A DNA stretch of 58,903 nt from a virus. The position numbers were made by a program, and so were the translations under genes. Below, piece by piece: positions 46,840-55,438 of the stretch. Location: IMG/VR virus record IMGVR_UViG_3300014913_000511, positions 1-58,903 of that record. One strand, 5' to 3'. The notes under the pieces were generated by a model. The model searched no databases, was not told where the DNA came from, and saw nothing but the letters and a program-made list of their open reading frames with translations. Each line of letters starts with the position of its first letter. Position 1 is the first letter of the stretch.

Positions 46840-47732
46840 TATGCTGCCCTTCTCCTCTTCTCTTTCGGAGCGTCAACCGGCAACGCCGCACATTTACAAT
46901 TAGGGTGACGAGGAATCATGCCTTCAATTTCCTTCAAAGGAAAAACTTTCCCCTCAAGCGATTGACAAATAGGGCAAACTCTGAACCCCCCCGTTAGCCA
47001 TTCCGCCTGCACCTTCACCCCGTCAACACCCCACTGCTCGAATTCTGCAATATTAGCCACGTGGTGCGCTCTGACTATTTCCGTGCGCGCCACTGTCCGC
47101 CACCGCGTAATCCCGATTTTACCCACTCGATTATTTAATGCTTTAGCTATTATTTCAGGATTATCACCACGCATTAATCCGTCTGCCAACACTCGTGAAA
47201 TTTGCTGATCCATGGCCCGCGTGACACCCTTTAGCTCACTGAAAGTCCGAGTAAAAAGGACACCTAGCCTATCGGCATGCATTGGTTGCGCAAGAAGCGC
47301 GGGTACTTCCGGGGGCGTTAACACCGGCACATCATAGCCCGCCTTGCGAAGCTCTTGCCGTCCTGTCAATACCCCACGATCGTAAGCCCGCCGAATATAT
47401 ACGTCTGTCCATGCATCCTCTATTCCACGTAACGAATCGAACCTATGGACAATCTCAAGCACCCCCTTTTCCTCTTGAGCGTTCAGCCACTCCATAAAGC
47501 CTGTGACTTTATCCGCCGAACGACGAAAGGAAAAAGCGTCTTTCGGGGCAGGCTCTAACGCAAAAGTGTAAAGAGGGTTTTTCCTCAAGCCGAAGCAATC
47601 GTTTTCAACAATCGACTTGCGAATAGCCCCTTTCAAGTCACGGCCTCGCTTGTTAATGTCACTGACGAATTGCCGCCGGAGAGTCAACGTCCTCGAAGGG
47701 TCAAAATCCCGGCTGGAATTCAGTGTTAGCAT
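46839..47732 (-). CDS. Minor head / head morphogenesis protein (Mu F-like, SPP1 gp7 family)
   Basis: This 297-residue protein has the conserved C-terminal pattern: RWRTVARTEIVRAHHVANIA, then FRVCPICQSLEGKVFPLKEI and IPRHPNCKCAALPVD, with cysteines that may bind zinc. It is found next to portal and protease genes. It is separated from the portal here by the fibre and Kdo genes, an unusual insertion. It overlaps kdsB by seven bases. Confidence 0.88.
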   Translation of the reverse strand: MLTLNSSRDFDPSRTLTLRRQFVSDINKRGRDLKGAIRKSIVENDCFGLRKNPLYTFALEPAPKDAFSFRRSADKVTGFMEWLNAQEEKGVLEIVHRFDSLRGIEDAWTDVYIRRAYDRGVLTGRQELRKAGYDVPVLTPPEVPALLAQPMHADRLGVLFTRTFSELKGVTRAMDQQISRVLADGLMRGDNPEIIAKALNNRVGKIGITRWRTVARTEIVRAHHVANIAEFEQWGVDGVKVQAEWLTGGFRVCPICQSLEGKVFPLKEIEGMIPRHPNCKCAALPVDAPKEKRRRAA

Positions 47733-48481
47733 ACACCGCCGTTTTTCTTCACGTCTGATTCACAATCAATCGTCGTTGGAGCTGTCGTCCGAAGAGCTTT
47801 TATGACTCCTGGGAACCTAAGTTGCTCCAACTTTTGCCCTTTTTCTGCTTCCGTCTGTTCTAGCTTAACATACCGATGAAGAAAGTCAACACGATAAGCA
47901 TAAATTCCCACATGCAAAAATGGCATTTCTACGTCGTCCATTATGCGAGAAAAAGCGGAAACTTTCTTCGTCTGCAAGTCAACTAAAACTTTCACTCTAT
48001 TAGGATCGCGTAACTCGTTCTTTCTAATCGGAGCGTAAGCCGTCCACACGACGTCGCGTCCTCGCTCTTTTTCCATGGCAACTTTCAGCTTATCTAACAC
48101 CGAAGCGTCGAAGATCAACATGTCGCCTTGCACGTTTATCACTACATCGTTATTTGCAAGACGAAGCTCTTGAGCAGCAAAAAAGCAACGCTCAGTACCG
48201 TTCGCGCACCCGGAAGTAGGAGTCATGATTAGGGGGTCATATGACAAATTCCGAGAATGCAAAAGTGAACGCCAGTCACTTTTGGGCATTCCACGATGCT
48301 CTTGTTTTTGCAACGCCGCAACAATTATGTCATCCGAAACCGCCATGAATGTTGGGATTTCAGACGAATAAGCCTTCTCAAAGCAGTAACGCGCAAGGGT
48401 TTTATTGTTAAAAGCAATCAAGGGCTTATGCCGAACGCGGGAACTCTTAAGATGATTCGTTACAATTACAGTTGTACTCAT
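47726..48481 (-). CDS. kdsB: CMP-Kdo synthetase (3-deoxy-manno-octulosonate cytidylyltransferase)
   Basis: This 251-residue enzyme joins Kdo to CMP from CTP, the activation step before lipid A glycosylation. It is close to the family's usual length (about 248). Diagnostic pieces are RHKPLIAFNNKTL, NGTERC at 94-99, INVQGD at 115-120, PFLHVGIYAYR at 187-197 and KLEQLRFPG at 217-225, with Asp239 in TIDCESD as the likely second metal ligand. The nucleotide-binding start is altered (VTNHLKSSRVRHKPL instead of IPAR...R...KPL), and the usual acid after QGD is Met. It is coupled to kdsA by an ATGA overlap. Confidence 0.9.
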   Translation of the reverse strand: MSTTVIVTNHLKSSRVRHKPLIAFNNKTLARYCFEKAYSSEIPTFMAVSDDIIVAALQKQEHRGMPKSDWRSLLHSRNLSYDPLIMTPTSGCANGTERCFFAAQELRLANNDVVINVQGDMLIFDASVLDKLKVAMEKERGRDVVWTAYAPIRKNELRDPNRVKVLVDLQTKKVSAFSRIMDDVEMPFLHVGIYAYRVDFLHRYVKLEQTEAEKGQKLEQLRFPGVIKALRTTAPTTIDCESDVKKNGGVC

Positions 48482-49242
48482 GAATTCACCGCCTTAAAAA
48501 CCTTCACGACTTCCCACAAGAAATCATGAAAAGTTGAAAGTTGAAGAGACGTTTTTCCGTCACATACAGCACTCGCCGGGTCCGGATGAACTTCAACATA
48601 TATACCGCTAGCACCAGCTGCAACACCCGCTTGTGCTAGCGGTAAAATATTGGCACGATCCCCTGCCGAATGGCTCGCGTCTACCAAAACAGGCACCCCA
48701 TATTTTCGCATTTCATGAATCTTGCGCATGTCAATTACAATATCATTATACCCAAACGTAGTACCGCGCTCAGTCAACCAGACGTTAGGGGGATCAGGGT
48801 TAAAAGGCGTCCAACCGCATTTGACCAGGGCACCAGGGATAATATCAACGCTTGCAAACTGCCCCTTTTTCCAGTTTGTCACAAAAGGAGAAGCCGCTGC
48901 CGCCTTACAAATGTCCGTTTGTCTGCACAATAAAGAGGGAATTTGCAACACGTCAAGACAGTCCAGCGCTATTTCTTCAAGCGCTTTAACCTCATTCACC
49001 GAATGCACATCTGTCAACGTCTTACAACCCACGCGACGCTTCAGACATCGAAAAGTATTTGAGCCTTTCGTCAAACCAGGGCCACGAGGCGAAGTTGAAC
49101 TTGACCTATTTGCCTTGTCATAAGACCCCTTGAAATAATAATCACATTCGAGGTCGTCACAAGCCGATTTACAAGCCCGCGCAATCTCAATGTTTATATT
49201 GTCGTCGTCTTCAAGGGCGCAAGGCCCCGCAACTACAAGCAC
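48478..49242 (-). CDS. kdsA: Kdo-8-phosphate synthase
   Basis: This 254-residue enzyme condenses phosphoenolpyruvate with arabinose-5-phosphate to Kdo-8-phosphate. The match covers the whole barrel: AGPCALE at 5-11, FKGSYDKANRS at 37-47, TDVHS, LLCRQTD at 104-110, TERGTTFGYND at 157-167, VDASHS at 187-192, VEVHPDP at 216-222 and CDG at 227-229. Cys8 in the GPC motif marks the metal-dependent class. The start is a GTG at 49242 with GGAGGAG upstream. It is about 30 residues shorter than E. coli KdsA because the N-terminal strand is missing. KdsC and KdsD are not encoded, so host enzymes must supply those steps. Confidence 0.94.
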   Translation of the reverse strand: MLVVAGPCALEDDDNINIEIARACKSACDDLECDYYFKGSYDKANRSSSTSPRGPGLTKGSNTFRCLKRRVGCKTLTDVHSVNEVKALEEIALDCLDVLQIPSLLCRQTDICKAAAASPFVTNWKKGQFASVDIIPGALVKCGWTPFNPDPPNVWLTERGTTFGYNDIVIDMRKIHEMRKYGVPVLVDASHSAGDRANILPLAQAGVAAGASGIYVEVHPDPASAVCDGKTSLQLSTFHDFLWEVVKVFKAVNS

Positions 49243-49586
49243 CGCTCTCCTCCTACGTTATGACGCACAATATCGTCAGGATCGTAATTCACAAACATTA
49301 CTTCAGTCAAGACCGCCGGTTCTTCTTTAGTGAAAAACATATGATTTTGACATGGTATTATGGTAAAAAATTGACCTTCTTTTAGTTCAATTTCTCGCCG
49401 CTGTCCTAGCTCCTCAACTTCAATAAAGACGACTCCAGACACACAATAAAACAAGTTGTACTTATTTTTATGAAAATGCCAAGAACATCTTTTCTGCGGT
49501 TCTAGGTTGAGAATGTCAACAGCACAAGTATCGTTACCGAAGATGTTATTTTTTACCCCCCAAATCTTACTTGATCGATTGACCAA
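49233..49586 (-). CDS. Cupin-fold sugar-pathway protein
   Basis: This 117-residue single cupin has WHFHKNKYNLFYCVSG (metal-binding HxH...E/Y pattern) and the second motif EGQFFTIIPCQNHMFF. Small cupins like this isomerise or epimerise sugars or act as sugar-sensing proteins beside nucleotide-sugar genes. It starts with a TTG and overlaps kdsA by ten bases, so it is probably part of the same pathway, perhaps supplying or modifying the pentose or keto sugar. The exact reaction is unknown. Confidence 0.7.
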   Translation of the reverse strand: MVNRSSKIWGVKNNIFGNDTCAVDILNLEPQKRCSWHFHKNKYNLFYCVSGVVFIEVEELGQRREIELKEGQFFTIIPCQNHMFFTKEEPAVLTEVMFVNYDPDDIVRHNVGGERCL

Positions 49587-49598
49587 AACAACCCCCCG

Positions 49599-51413
49599 TT
49601 AAGACACGCTTATAGTTGGATCGACCCAGACTTTTTTACCAGCCTCGTAACCTCGAAGTTCTAGTCTGAACTCAACCAATCCCACCCTAGATGGAGTGAC
49701 AGAAACTTCTAGGTACTGTGACCAATCGCCTTGCGTCGTCCTTGTCGATACCCCCCCCACACTATCCACATCTGTAGTCGCACCCGTAATAGCACTAGAA
49801 GGATAGCGGGCCGTCAAGACTAACTCTTCGGCTGGAAGTGTCACGAAGTCAGTCTGAATGTAAACTCGATAAGTCTTCGCCGTCGTTACGTCCTGATAGA
49901 TGAAAACTTCGTCAAAGCCGAAAATCTCTAGCACCGCGTCATCGTCACAATTCGATTGTGGCACAACCTCAATCACATTTGAACATCCGCCAGGCCGCTG
50001 GGATGGATTATCACCCGTACCATCAGCCGCTTCCTTGATTACATCACCAAAGGCGTCAAACGTGTATTGCGCCCCAGCAACTTGATTATGGTTTTCCGAT
50101 CGTATGTATCCAGGATAGCCATGCGTGTTACGCCCGCTGAATACAGGCGAAGTAGGCATAAGCGAGTTGTTTATCTTGCCTGTCGTAGGGAATTTGAAAT
50201 CGTAATTATTGGCTTTCAATATTCCGGTAGGAGTATACCCAATATTGCCTTCTACAGTGACACAAGCAACTCCCCCTATTGCTGAAAAGTTCAAATAAGC
50301 ACTTCCTGTAATTTCCATTTTAGCAGATATACTACCGGACAAATAACAACAACTAACCATATCCCGCAGCTTTAGATACGTGCAAGCGTCCGAAATATAA
50401 CAACACCCAATAGCGTCTTGAATTGTAGCGTCATATACCCGTGTGCCGAAAACTTCGTAACAAGCTAAGCAATCGGAAGTCGCTGCATTGATATGTTCGG
50501 CTTGTTCAAATGCTCTTGAGCAATTAGCGAAAATACCACACACTTTAGTGTTGTTAGACCTATTGAATTGTCTAAGCGCTCCGAAAAACACGCCTCCAAT
50601 ACGCCCGTCGTCCAGGCTGATTCTATCAACGCCTATAAATCTAGCCCGCAAACAGAAGTTAGCGTAGTCTGTGTTACTGTCAATTTCTGGTCGATTACTT
50701 CCGTAGCTACCCAGTACTTCCGGGTGTCCGAGCTTCCCAATAATCACGTTTCTCGTCAAATGGGCTATCAAGCCCCCTGACTTAAAGGCACTGGACACAG
50801 TATCCGCACATGTAATCGAGGTACCGGAAATAGCGGCAATGGAAGTCAGAATCCAGTCGTTCTTATACCCATTAAAACCCGTGCACACGTCGCCCGTGTG
50901 AATCATTATCTGGTCGCCTACGTTCCATGCTCTGGAGTCACTTGTGGTTATACTCGTCGTGCCGTCTCCGTCAGCGGCAAGACTTGTATAAGGCTCGTCG
51001 CCGTAATAATCAGGGTCGTCTTGAAGGTCAACCTTACCCCCAGAGGCACACTGGATACCTCTGGTTGCGTTAGCCGTAGTATTCCAGTAGATCTCAAGCT
51101 TGTGCGACTTATCAAAAGGAGTAGCGCCTGAGCCGCCGGCACCTAACCGTCCTGCGCTCTCAATGTCCAGATTACTATGCCCAAATGTCAACTTACGGTC
51201 TGCGCTGTCGTTGAATTTAAGCACCCCCCCCGATGTGAGAGTCATCGTTCCAAGCTCGTTCGTCTCTGAGACGTTGTAGTCCACCTCGTGCCCGATATTC
51301 GTCACGTCACCCGCCAGGCCAGGCCAGTCGGTGCCCTTGACACCAGGAGACGTATTGCCCCACGTCGCTCCGTCGTTCCAATCGCCGTCTTGCGCGCTTG
51401 TGAAAGTTGCCAT
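49599..51413 (-). CDS. G8-like fibre protein, tandem copy 2
   Basis: This 604-residue beta-rich protein begins MATFTSAQDGDWNDGATWGN and has a G8-type N-terminal domain (W...GDVTNIGHEVDYNVSE), then repeated strand segments typical of right-handed beta-helices. It ends in a domain nearly identical to that of its upstream neighbour (VIEVVPQSNCDDDAVLEIFG onward). N-terminal and C-terminal parts are shared with 51414-53192 while the central part differs. Located in the head region, it may be a head fibre or tailspike; it could carry or bind a glycan. Confidence 0.7.
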   Translation of the reverse strand: MATFTSAQDGDWNDGATWGNTSPGVKGTDWPGLAGDVTNIGHEVDYNVSETNELGTMTLTSGGVLKFNDSADRKLTFGHSNLDIESAGRLGAGGSGATPFDKSHKLEIYWNTTANATRGIQCASGGKVDLQDDPDYYGDEPYTSLAADGDGTTSITTSDSRAWNVGDQIMIHTGDVCTGFNGYKNDWILTSIAAISGTSITCADTVSSAFKSGGLIAHLTRNVIIGKLGHPEVLGSYGSNRPEIDSNTDYANFCLRARFIGVDRISLDDGRIGGVFFGALRQFNRSNNTKVCGIFANCSRAFEQAEHINAATSDCLACYEVFGTRVYDATIQDAIGCCYISDACTYLKLRDMVSCCYLSGSISAKMEITGSAYLNFSAIGGVACVTVEGNIGYTPTGILKANNYDFKFPTTGKINNSLMPTSPVFSGRNTHGYPGYIRSENHNQVAGAQYTFDAFGDVIKEAADGTGDNPSQRPGGCSNVIEVVPQSNCDDDAVLEIFGFDEVFIYQDVTTAKTYRVYIQTDFVTLPAEELVLTARYPSSAITGATTDVDSVGGVSTRTTQGDWSQYLEVSVTPSRVGLVEFRLELRGYEAGKKVWVDPTISVS

Positions 51414-53192
51414 TTACGTAATCTCCAGAACAGGATCGACCCAGACTTTTTTACCAGCCTCGTAACCTCGAAGCTCTAATCTAAACTCAACCAACCCCAC
51501 CCTAGATGGAGTGACAGAAACTTCTAAATATTGCGACCAATCGGCTTGATTTACTCTAGTAGCTATCGAACCGATACTATCCACATCTGCAGTAGCCCCC
51601 GTAGTAGCACTAGAAGGATAGCGTGCCGTCAAGACCAATTCGGCAGAAGGCAAGGTCACGAAGTCAGTCTGAATGTAAACTCGATAAGTCTTCGCCGTCG
51701 TTACGTCCTGATAGATGAAAACTTCGTCAAAGCCGAAAATCTCTAGCACTGCGTCATCGTCACAATTCGATTGCGGCACAACCTCAATCACGTTTGAACA
51801 TCCGCCGGGCCGTTGCGTAGGGTTGTCACCCGTACCGTCCGAAGCAACTTTTATCACGTCGCCAAAGGCTCTATACTCACGTTGGGCCTCCGCAACTTGA
51901 TTGAAATCCTCGCAACGTAAAACGCCATGAATGCCCGATATATTCCTGTAAATAGAAGGCGTGCCGAACCTGCTACTAAACAAGGTCACATTGAATTCCC
52001 ACGCAGCGTCGTATGTGTTTGCCTTAGCAATCGCGCCATCGTAACCCAGACCCCCAAGGAGTTTCCCACCAAAGACGTAAAGCCAGACGACAGTATTGTA
52101 AAAAGCGTCCCCTGTAATTGTCAAGTTACTAATGCTCGTCGTGCCCATCATATTGCACGATTCAAGGTTGCGAATCGTTATATTTGATGCGCCTTCTGTG
52201 CTCAAATCAGCGCACCCCACAACGTCTCGAACCTCCACGGAATGGCAACCTCTAGCCACTTCAGCACAAGCGAGAACATCGCAAATGGAGCCGTCGATTA
52301 CCGAGCCGTCGGACATGGCGTATTCACAATTAGCGATAATGCCAATTATCTCTGCGCCCGCAGGAGTGGTTAGTTTCAAAGGGTCGTTTGCACCAAAAAC
52401 AACACCCCCAAAAGTACCAAACTGAATATCACAAACCTCAACGCCTATCAGGCGGCCTTGCAAGTCAAAAGTAGTCGTGTCGGTGTTTTCTATCCTAGGC
52501 CTATTACTTCCATAGCTACCCAGTACTTCCGGGTGTCCAAGTTTTCCAATAATCACGTTTCTCGTTAAATGAGCTATCAGACCGCCCGACTTAAAATCGG
52601 TGGACACAGCGTCTACACACGTAATCGATGTACCGGAAATAGCAGCAATAGAAGTGAGAATCCAGTCATCCTCATGGCACGAATCGCCCGAACATGTATT
52701 GCCGATGTGAATGAGAAGTTGGTCGCCTACATTCCAGTCACTCGATCTATCGTCACTTGTGATTATACCCGTTGTGCCATCGCCATCTGCGGCAAGACTT
52801 GTATAAGGCTCGTCGCCGTAATAATCAGGGTCGTCTTGAAGGTCAACAATGCCGTTATCCTCGCACACCAAACCCTTGGCATTGTCCGCAGTCGTGTTCC
52901 AATATATTTCTAGCGTGTAGGCCGCATCGAATTTGCCATCACCGAACTGCCCCCCAGCTTCAACCGTCACTTCCGAATGACCAAAGATTATTTTACGATT
53001 CGCACTATCGTCAAAAGAAAGCGTACCGCCAGAGGTAATTGTCAAATCACCTAGTTGAGCCGTACTGGAAATATTGTAAGCAACAGCATGACCAACATTA
53101 GCAACATCACCCGCAAGACTAGGCCAACCGCCGCCACCCCACGTCGCCGCAGCGTTCCAATTGCCGTCTTGCGTGCTCGTGTAAGTCGCCAC
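51414..53192 (-). CDS. G8-like fibre protein, tandem copy 1
   Basis: This 592-residue protein begins MATYTSTQDGNWNAAATWGG and has the same three-part plan as 49599-51413: shared N-terminal domain (VDLQDDPDYYGDEPYTSLAA is identical), divergent middle with cysteine-containing beta-helix turns, and shared C-terminal domain ending GYEAGKKVWVDP. The two genes abut without a gap. Length and repeats fit a trimeric fibre or spike. An enzymatic site on glycans is possible but not visible. Confidence 0.7.
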   Translation of the reverse strand: MATYTSTQDGNWNAAATWGGGGWPSLAGDVANVGHAVAYNISSTAQLGDLTITSGGTLSFDDSANRKIIFGHSEVTVEAGGQFGDGKFDAAYTLEIYWNTTADNAKGLVCEDNGIVDLQDDPDYYGDEPYTSLAADGDGTTGIITSDDRSSDWNVGDQLLIHIGNTCSGDSCHEDDWILTSIAAISGTSITCVDAVSTDFKSGGLIAHLTRNVIIGKLGHPEVLGSYGSNRPRIENTDTTTFDLQGRLIGVEVCDIQFGTFGGVVFGANDPLKLTTPAGAEIIGIIANCEYAMSDGSVIDGSICDVLACAEVARGCHSVEVRDVVGCADLSTEGASNITIRNLESCNMMGTTSISNLTITGDAFYNTVVWLYVFGGKLLGGLGYDGAIAKANTYDAAWEFNVTLFSSRFGTPSIYRNISGIHGVLRCEDFNQVAEAQREYRAFGDVIKVASDGTGDNPTQRPGGCSNVIEVVPQSNCDDDAVLEIFGFDEVFIYQDVTTAKTYRVYIQTDFVTLPSAELVLTARYPSSATTGATADVDSIGSIATRVNQADWSQYLEVSVTPSRVGLVEFRLELRGYEAGKKVWVDPVLEIT

Positions 53193-53408
53193 TTACTCTT
53201 GTGTTTCTCTCAAGAAGACTTTTTCACGCGCATTAACCTTAACCAAAAGGGCACCTGCAGCATCTTGCTCATCTTTTGCACTCGGTTTTTTCTCGAACGT
53301 GATAGACTCTTGATAATCGCGCCCCGACGCGCTCACCAAGTCAACCCGAATCTCATATCCCCAAGGGCGCTGTTTATGCCCCCAAATACTACTAATTGAG
53401 CCAATCAT
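53193..53408 (-). CDS. Small structural protein
   Basis: This 71-residue protein has an ATG at 53408 preceded by AAGGAGG, and that ATG overlaps the upstream stop as TAATG. The longer frame to 53477 is therefore rejected. The sequence is strand-rich (RPWGYEIRVDLVSASGRDYQ). It sits between the portal-side genes and the fibre genes. It may be a head or neck component. No family recognised. Confidence 0.6.
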   Translation of the reverse strand: MIGSISSIWGHKQRPWGYEIRVDLVSASGRDYQESITFEKKPSAKDEQDAAGALLVKVNAREKVFLRETQE

Positions 53409-53602
53409 TATTCGTCCTCCTTGTGCGCAATCGACACGCCACCACGTCGCCAAATGGGAGTTGCAATGGCACCCCAACTTGTGGAAAGTTGAAAGCCGCC
53501 GCGCCGCCAGAGGGGAGTAGTATCGTGATCGTCTCCACTCCCCCCATTAATAGCAACCGCCGAAACTTCTTCTGCCGCAATAGGAAAAGCCGGAGGCGTC
53601 AT
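53408..53602 (-). CDS. Small protein with repeated WRRGG motif
   Basis: This 64-residue protein contains two similar segments, TPLWRRGGFQLS and TPIWRRGGVSIA, separated by 14 residues, so it is built from an internal duplication. It is coupled to the genes on both sides. Other frames are open across the region but lack ribosome sites. Function unknown; probably virion-associated from position. Confidence 0.5.
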   Translation of the reverse strand: MTPPAFPIAAEEVSAVAINGGSGDDHDTTPLWRRGGFQLSTSWGAIATPIWRRGGVSIAHKEDE

Positions 53603-53603
53603 T

Positions 53604-53948
53604 TTATTCGTACCTCATAAACAGAGCCAGGCTTGTACTACCGCCGACAGACGACACGTTCAACCGAGCGAATCGTGCAAGCGCATCGTTTTCTCCCACC
53701 GCCGCGTCAGAAGTTCTGCTTCCATCTGTGACGTCCCACCAGGTCGTGCCGTCGTCGGAAAATTGCCATTTCACCGTCGCCCCGTCCCAGGTGCCGTTCG
53801 CTGTGTAATATTTTTTAGAGTACCCGAAAATAGGCACTCCCGAATCGTTAGGATAGTTGGCCGAAGTCGTAGCCGTGCCGCTCCACTCTTTAGCAGTACC
53901 GCCCGACCTTCCGTTGGATTTTGTATATTCGTCAACTTGCGCGGGCAT
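53604..53948 (-). CDS. Putative structural protein downstream of the portal
   Basis: This 114-residue threonine-, serine- and glycine-rich protein is strand-rich (GTWDGATVKWQFSDDGTTWW), a pattern seen in small beta-sandwich virion proteins that coat capsids or tails. It overlaps the portal stop by one base and lies in the head operon. No catalytic motif. Confidence 0.6.
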   Translation of the reverse strand: MPAQVDEYTKSNGRSGGTAKEWSGTATTSANYPNDSGVPIFGYSKKYYTANGTWDGATVKWQFSDDGTTWWDVTDGSRTSDAAVGENDALARFARLNVSSVGGSTSLALFMRYE

Positions 53949-55363
53949 TATTTCACCTCCGGCTGTAAGTCTGATTCATCTTCATCTTCATCTTCAACTT
54001 CTTCTTCGATATATGTTTCAAGAAGTTGTTCAACTTCTCGTATTTTGTCATCGTCATATCCAAGGAAATCTCGGAGGAAAATTGACGGCGGTACAACAAA
54101 ATCAGCCCCCGGCGCGCTCGAATAAGCGACCAACGCTTCCGCCCGAACTTTCGCTGCCGCCGCCTTATCCGCGTCACTCGGCGCGTAGAGTGAAGGCCAA
54201 TCAATAACATATTCTTCCACACTTGGCAACACGCCTACATCTATCAACCTATCAATGAAAGGGCGCAAGATCATTGGTTCTACGTAATGTGACCGGCGCT
54301 CGTCCATAAGCGAATTCCACGCCATTTCGTCCTGCGACGAAGCCAACTCCCCGCGTTCACTACCAGTTAATATACGTTTGGGAATTCCCGTTGCAGCAGA
54401 TATGAGTTGCATTTGAACATCTACGTGTTGGGAAGGATCGGCCACCGTCGGCATGAGTTGCTCGACATTTACGCCTTGAAAGCGCAAGTGACGCTGCAAA
54501 CCTTGAACATATTTTTCCATTTGTTCGTTTACGTCGGCCAGGTCTTCGGAGTCAATATCCGTGTCGGAGTCAAGCGAAAAAACAAGGCCCGGCAACGCCC
54601 CGCGCCAGAACATTTCAGCAGATCCACCACTTACCGTCTCAATGTCTTGAATGCAATTAAAACACGCTCGTAAACGTGGAACACCGAAAGTGTCATCTTC
54701 CAAACACCCTTCGGCCATATGCAAAACACGGGTGTGATGAACAAGGGCCGTCATGCCACTGTGATTGCCCTTAAATCCACCCATTGTAATCCGATAAACA
54801 AGGGGTTTGCCGTAGCGCTCTGATTGTAAATCTTCATCCCAAAGGTAAATATCAATCGCATCTTGAGCATAGGGCATAAGGTAAAGCAGGTTTGCCGCTG
54901 CCCTTACTTCAGTGTCTAGATCTTGTCCGTCGTCAAATCCAAGGAGTAAAACCCCAAATTGACCAATGCCTGAAAGTAAATCACTTCGTGAAAGATAATG
55001 AAAAATACGTTTTTCTTTTTGCAGTGAATTCCAGGCGACTTCAAACGGGGTTAGAGCAGAATCTCTTGTGCGATTTTCAACTACCTCATGCACAGATGGG
55101 AAAAGACGCCAGGACGCGCCAACGGGGGCAGATACTACGCGCTTTCCTATCGGGTGACGAGAAAAACGTGCGTAATAATCAGCATAACGAATATCCTTCA
55201 AATATCCGAGGGCTACGTATAAATCTCTTCGGGCCGAACCGGTCGTCGGGCTGTAATACGACTTGCCCAATCGCCCCATAATATCCGACCTAGTGGAAAA
55301 AGTCTCCATATTTAGGCGTATTATGTCGTCGGGGGTTACTCTGTCCTTGACTTTTCCATCCAT
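53948..55363 (-). CDS. Portal protein (DUF1073-like)
   Basis: This 471-residue protein follows terminase and fits DUF1073/Mu gp29-like portals: ADYYARFSRHPIGKRVVSAP, ILTGSERGELASSQDEMAWN (crown-adjacent helix) and a long acidic C-terminus (EEEVEDEDEDE). It should form the dodecameric DNA channel. The ATG at 55363 lies only a few bases from the predicted transcription start of a consensus promoter and has no ribosome-binding site, so translation may be leaderless. A later start (55309) lacks a ribosome site too. Confidence 0.85.
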   Translation of the reverse strand: MDGKVKDRVTPDDIIRLNMETFSTRSDIMGRLGKSYYSPTTGSARRDLYVALGYLKDIRYADYYARFSRHPIGKRVVSAPVGASWRLFPSVHEVVENRTRDSALTPFEVAWNSLQKEKRIFHYLSRSDLLSGIGQFGVLLLGFDDGQDLDTEVRAAANLLYLMPYAQDAIDIYLWDEDLQSERYGKPLVYRITMGGFKGNHSGMTALVHHTRVLHMAEGCLEDDTFGVPRLRACFNCIQDIETVSGGSAEMFWRGALPGLVFSLDSDTDIDSEDLADVNEQMEKYVQGLQRHLRFQGVNVEQLMPTVADPSQHVDVQMQLISAATGIPKRILTGSERGELASSQDEMAWNSLMDERRSHYVEPMILRPFIDRLIDVGVLPSVEEYVIDWPSLYAPSDADKAAAAKVRAEALVAYSSAPGADFVVPPSIFLRDFLGYDDDKIREVEQLLETYIEEEVEDEDEDESDLQPEVK

Positions 55364-55372
55364 AACTAGGAT

Positions 55373-55401
55373 ATTATATCTATGAAAAAGACATTTGTCA
55401 A
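55373..55401 (-). promoter_or_regulatory. Consensus sigma70 promoter upstream of the portal gene
   Basis: On the minus strand TTGACA (55396-55401) and TATAAT (55373-55378) are perfect boxes with exactly 17 bases between them. The expected start is about 55366, three bases before the ATG at 55363. It occupies the 75-base gap between terminase and portal. This is the best sigma70 match in the window. Confidence 0.85.
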
Positions 55402-55438
55402 GCGCTTATTTACATATCATCCCATTGAAAAGTCCACA

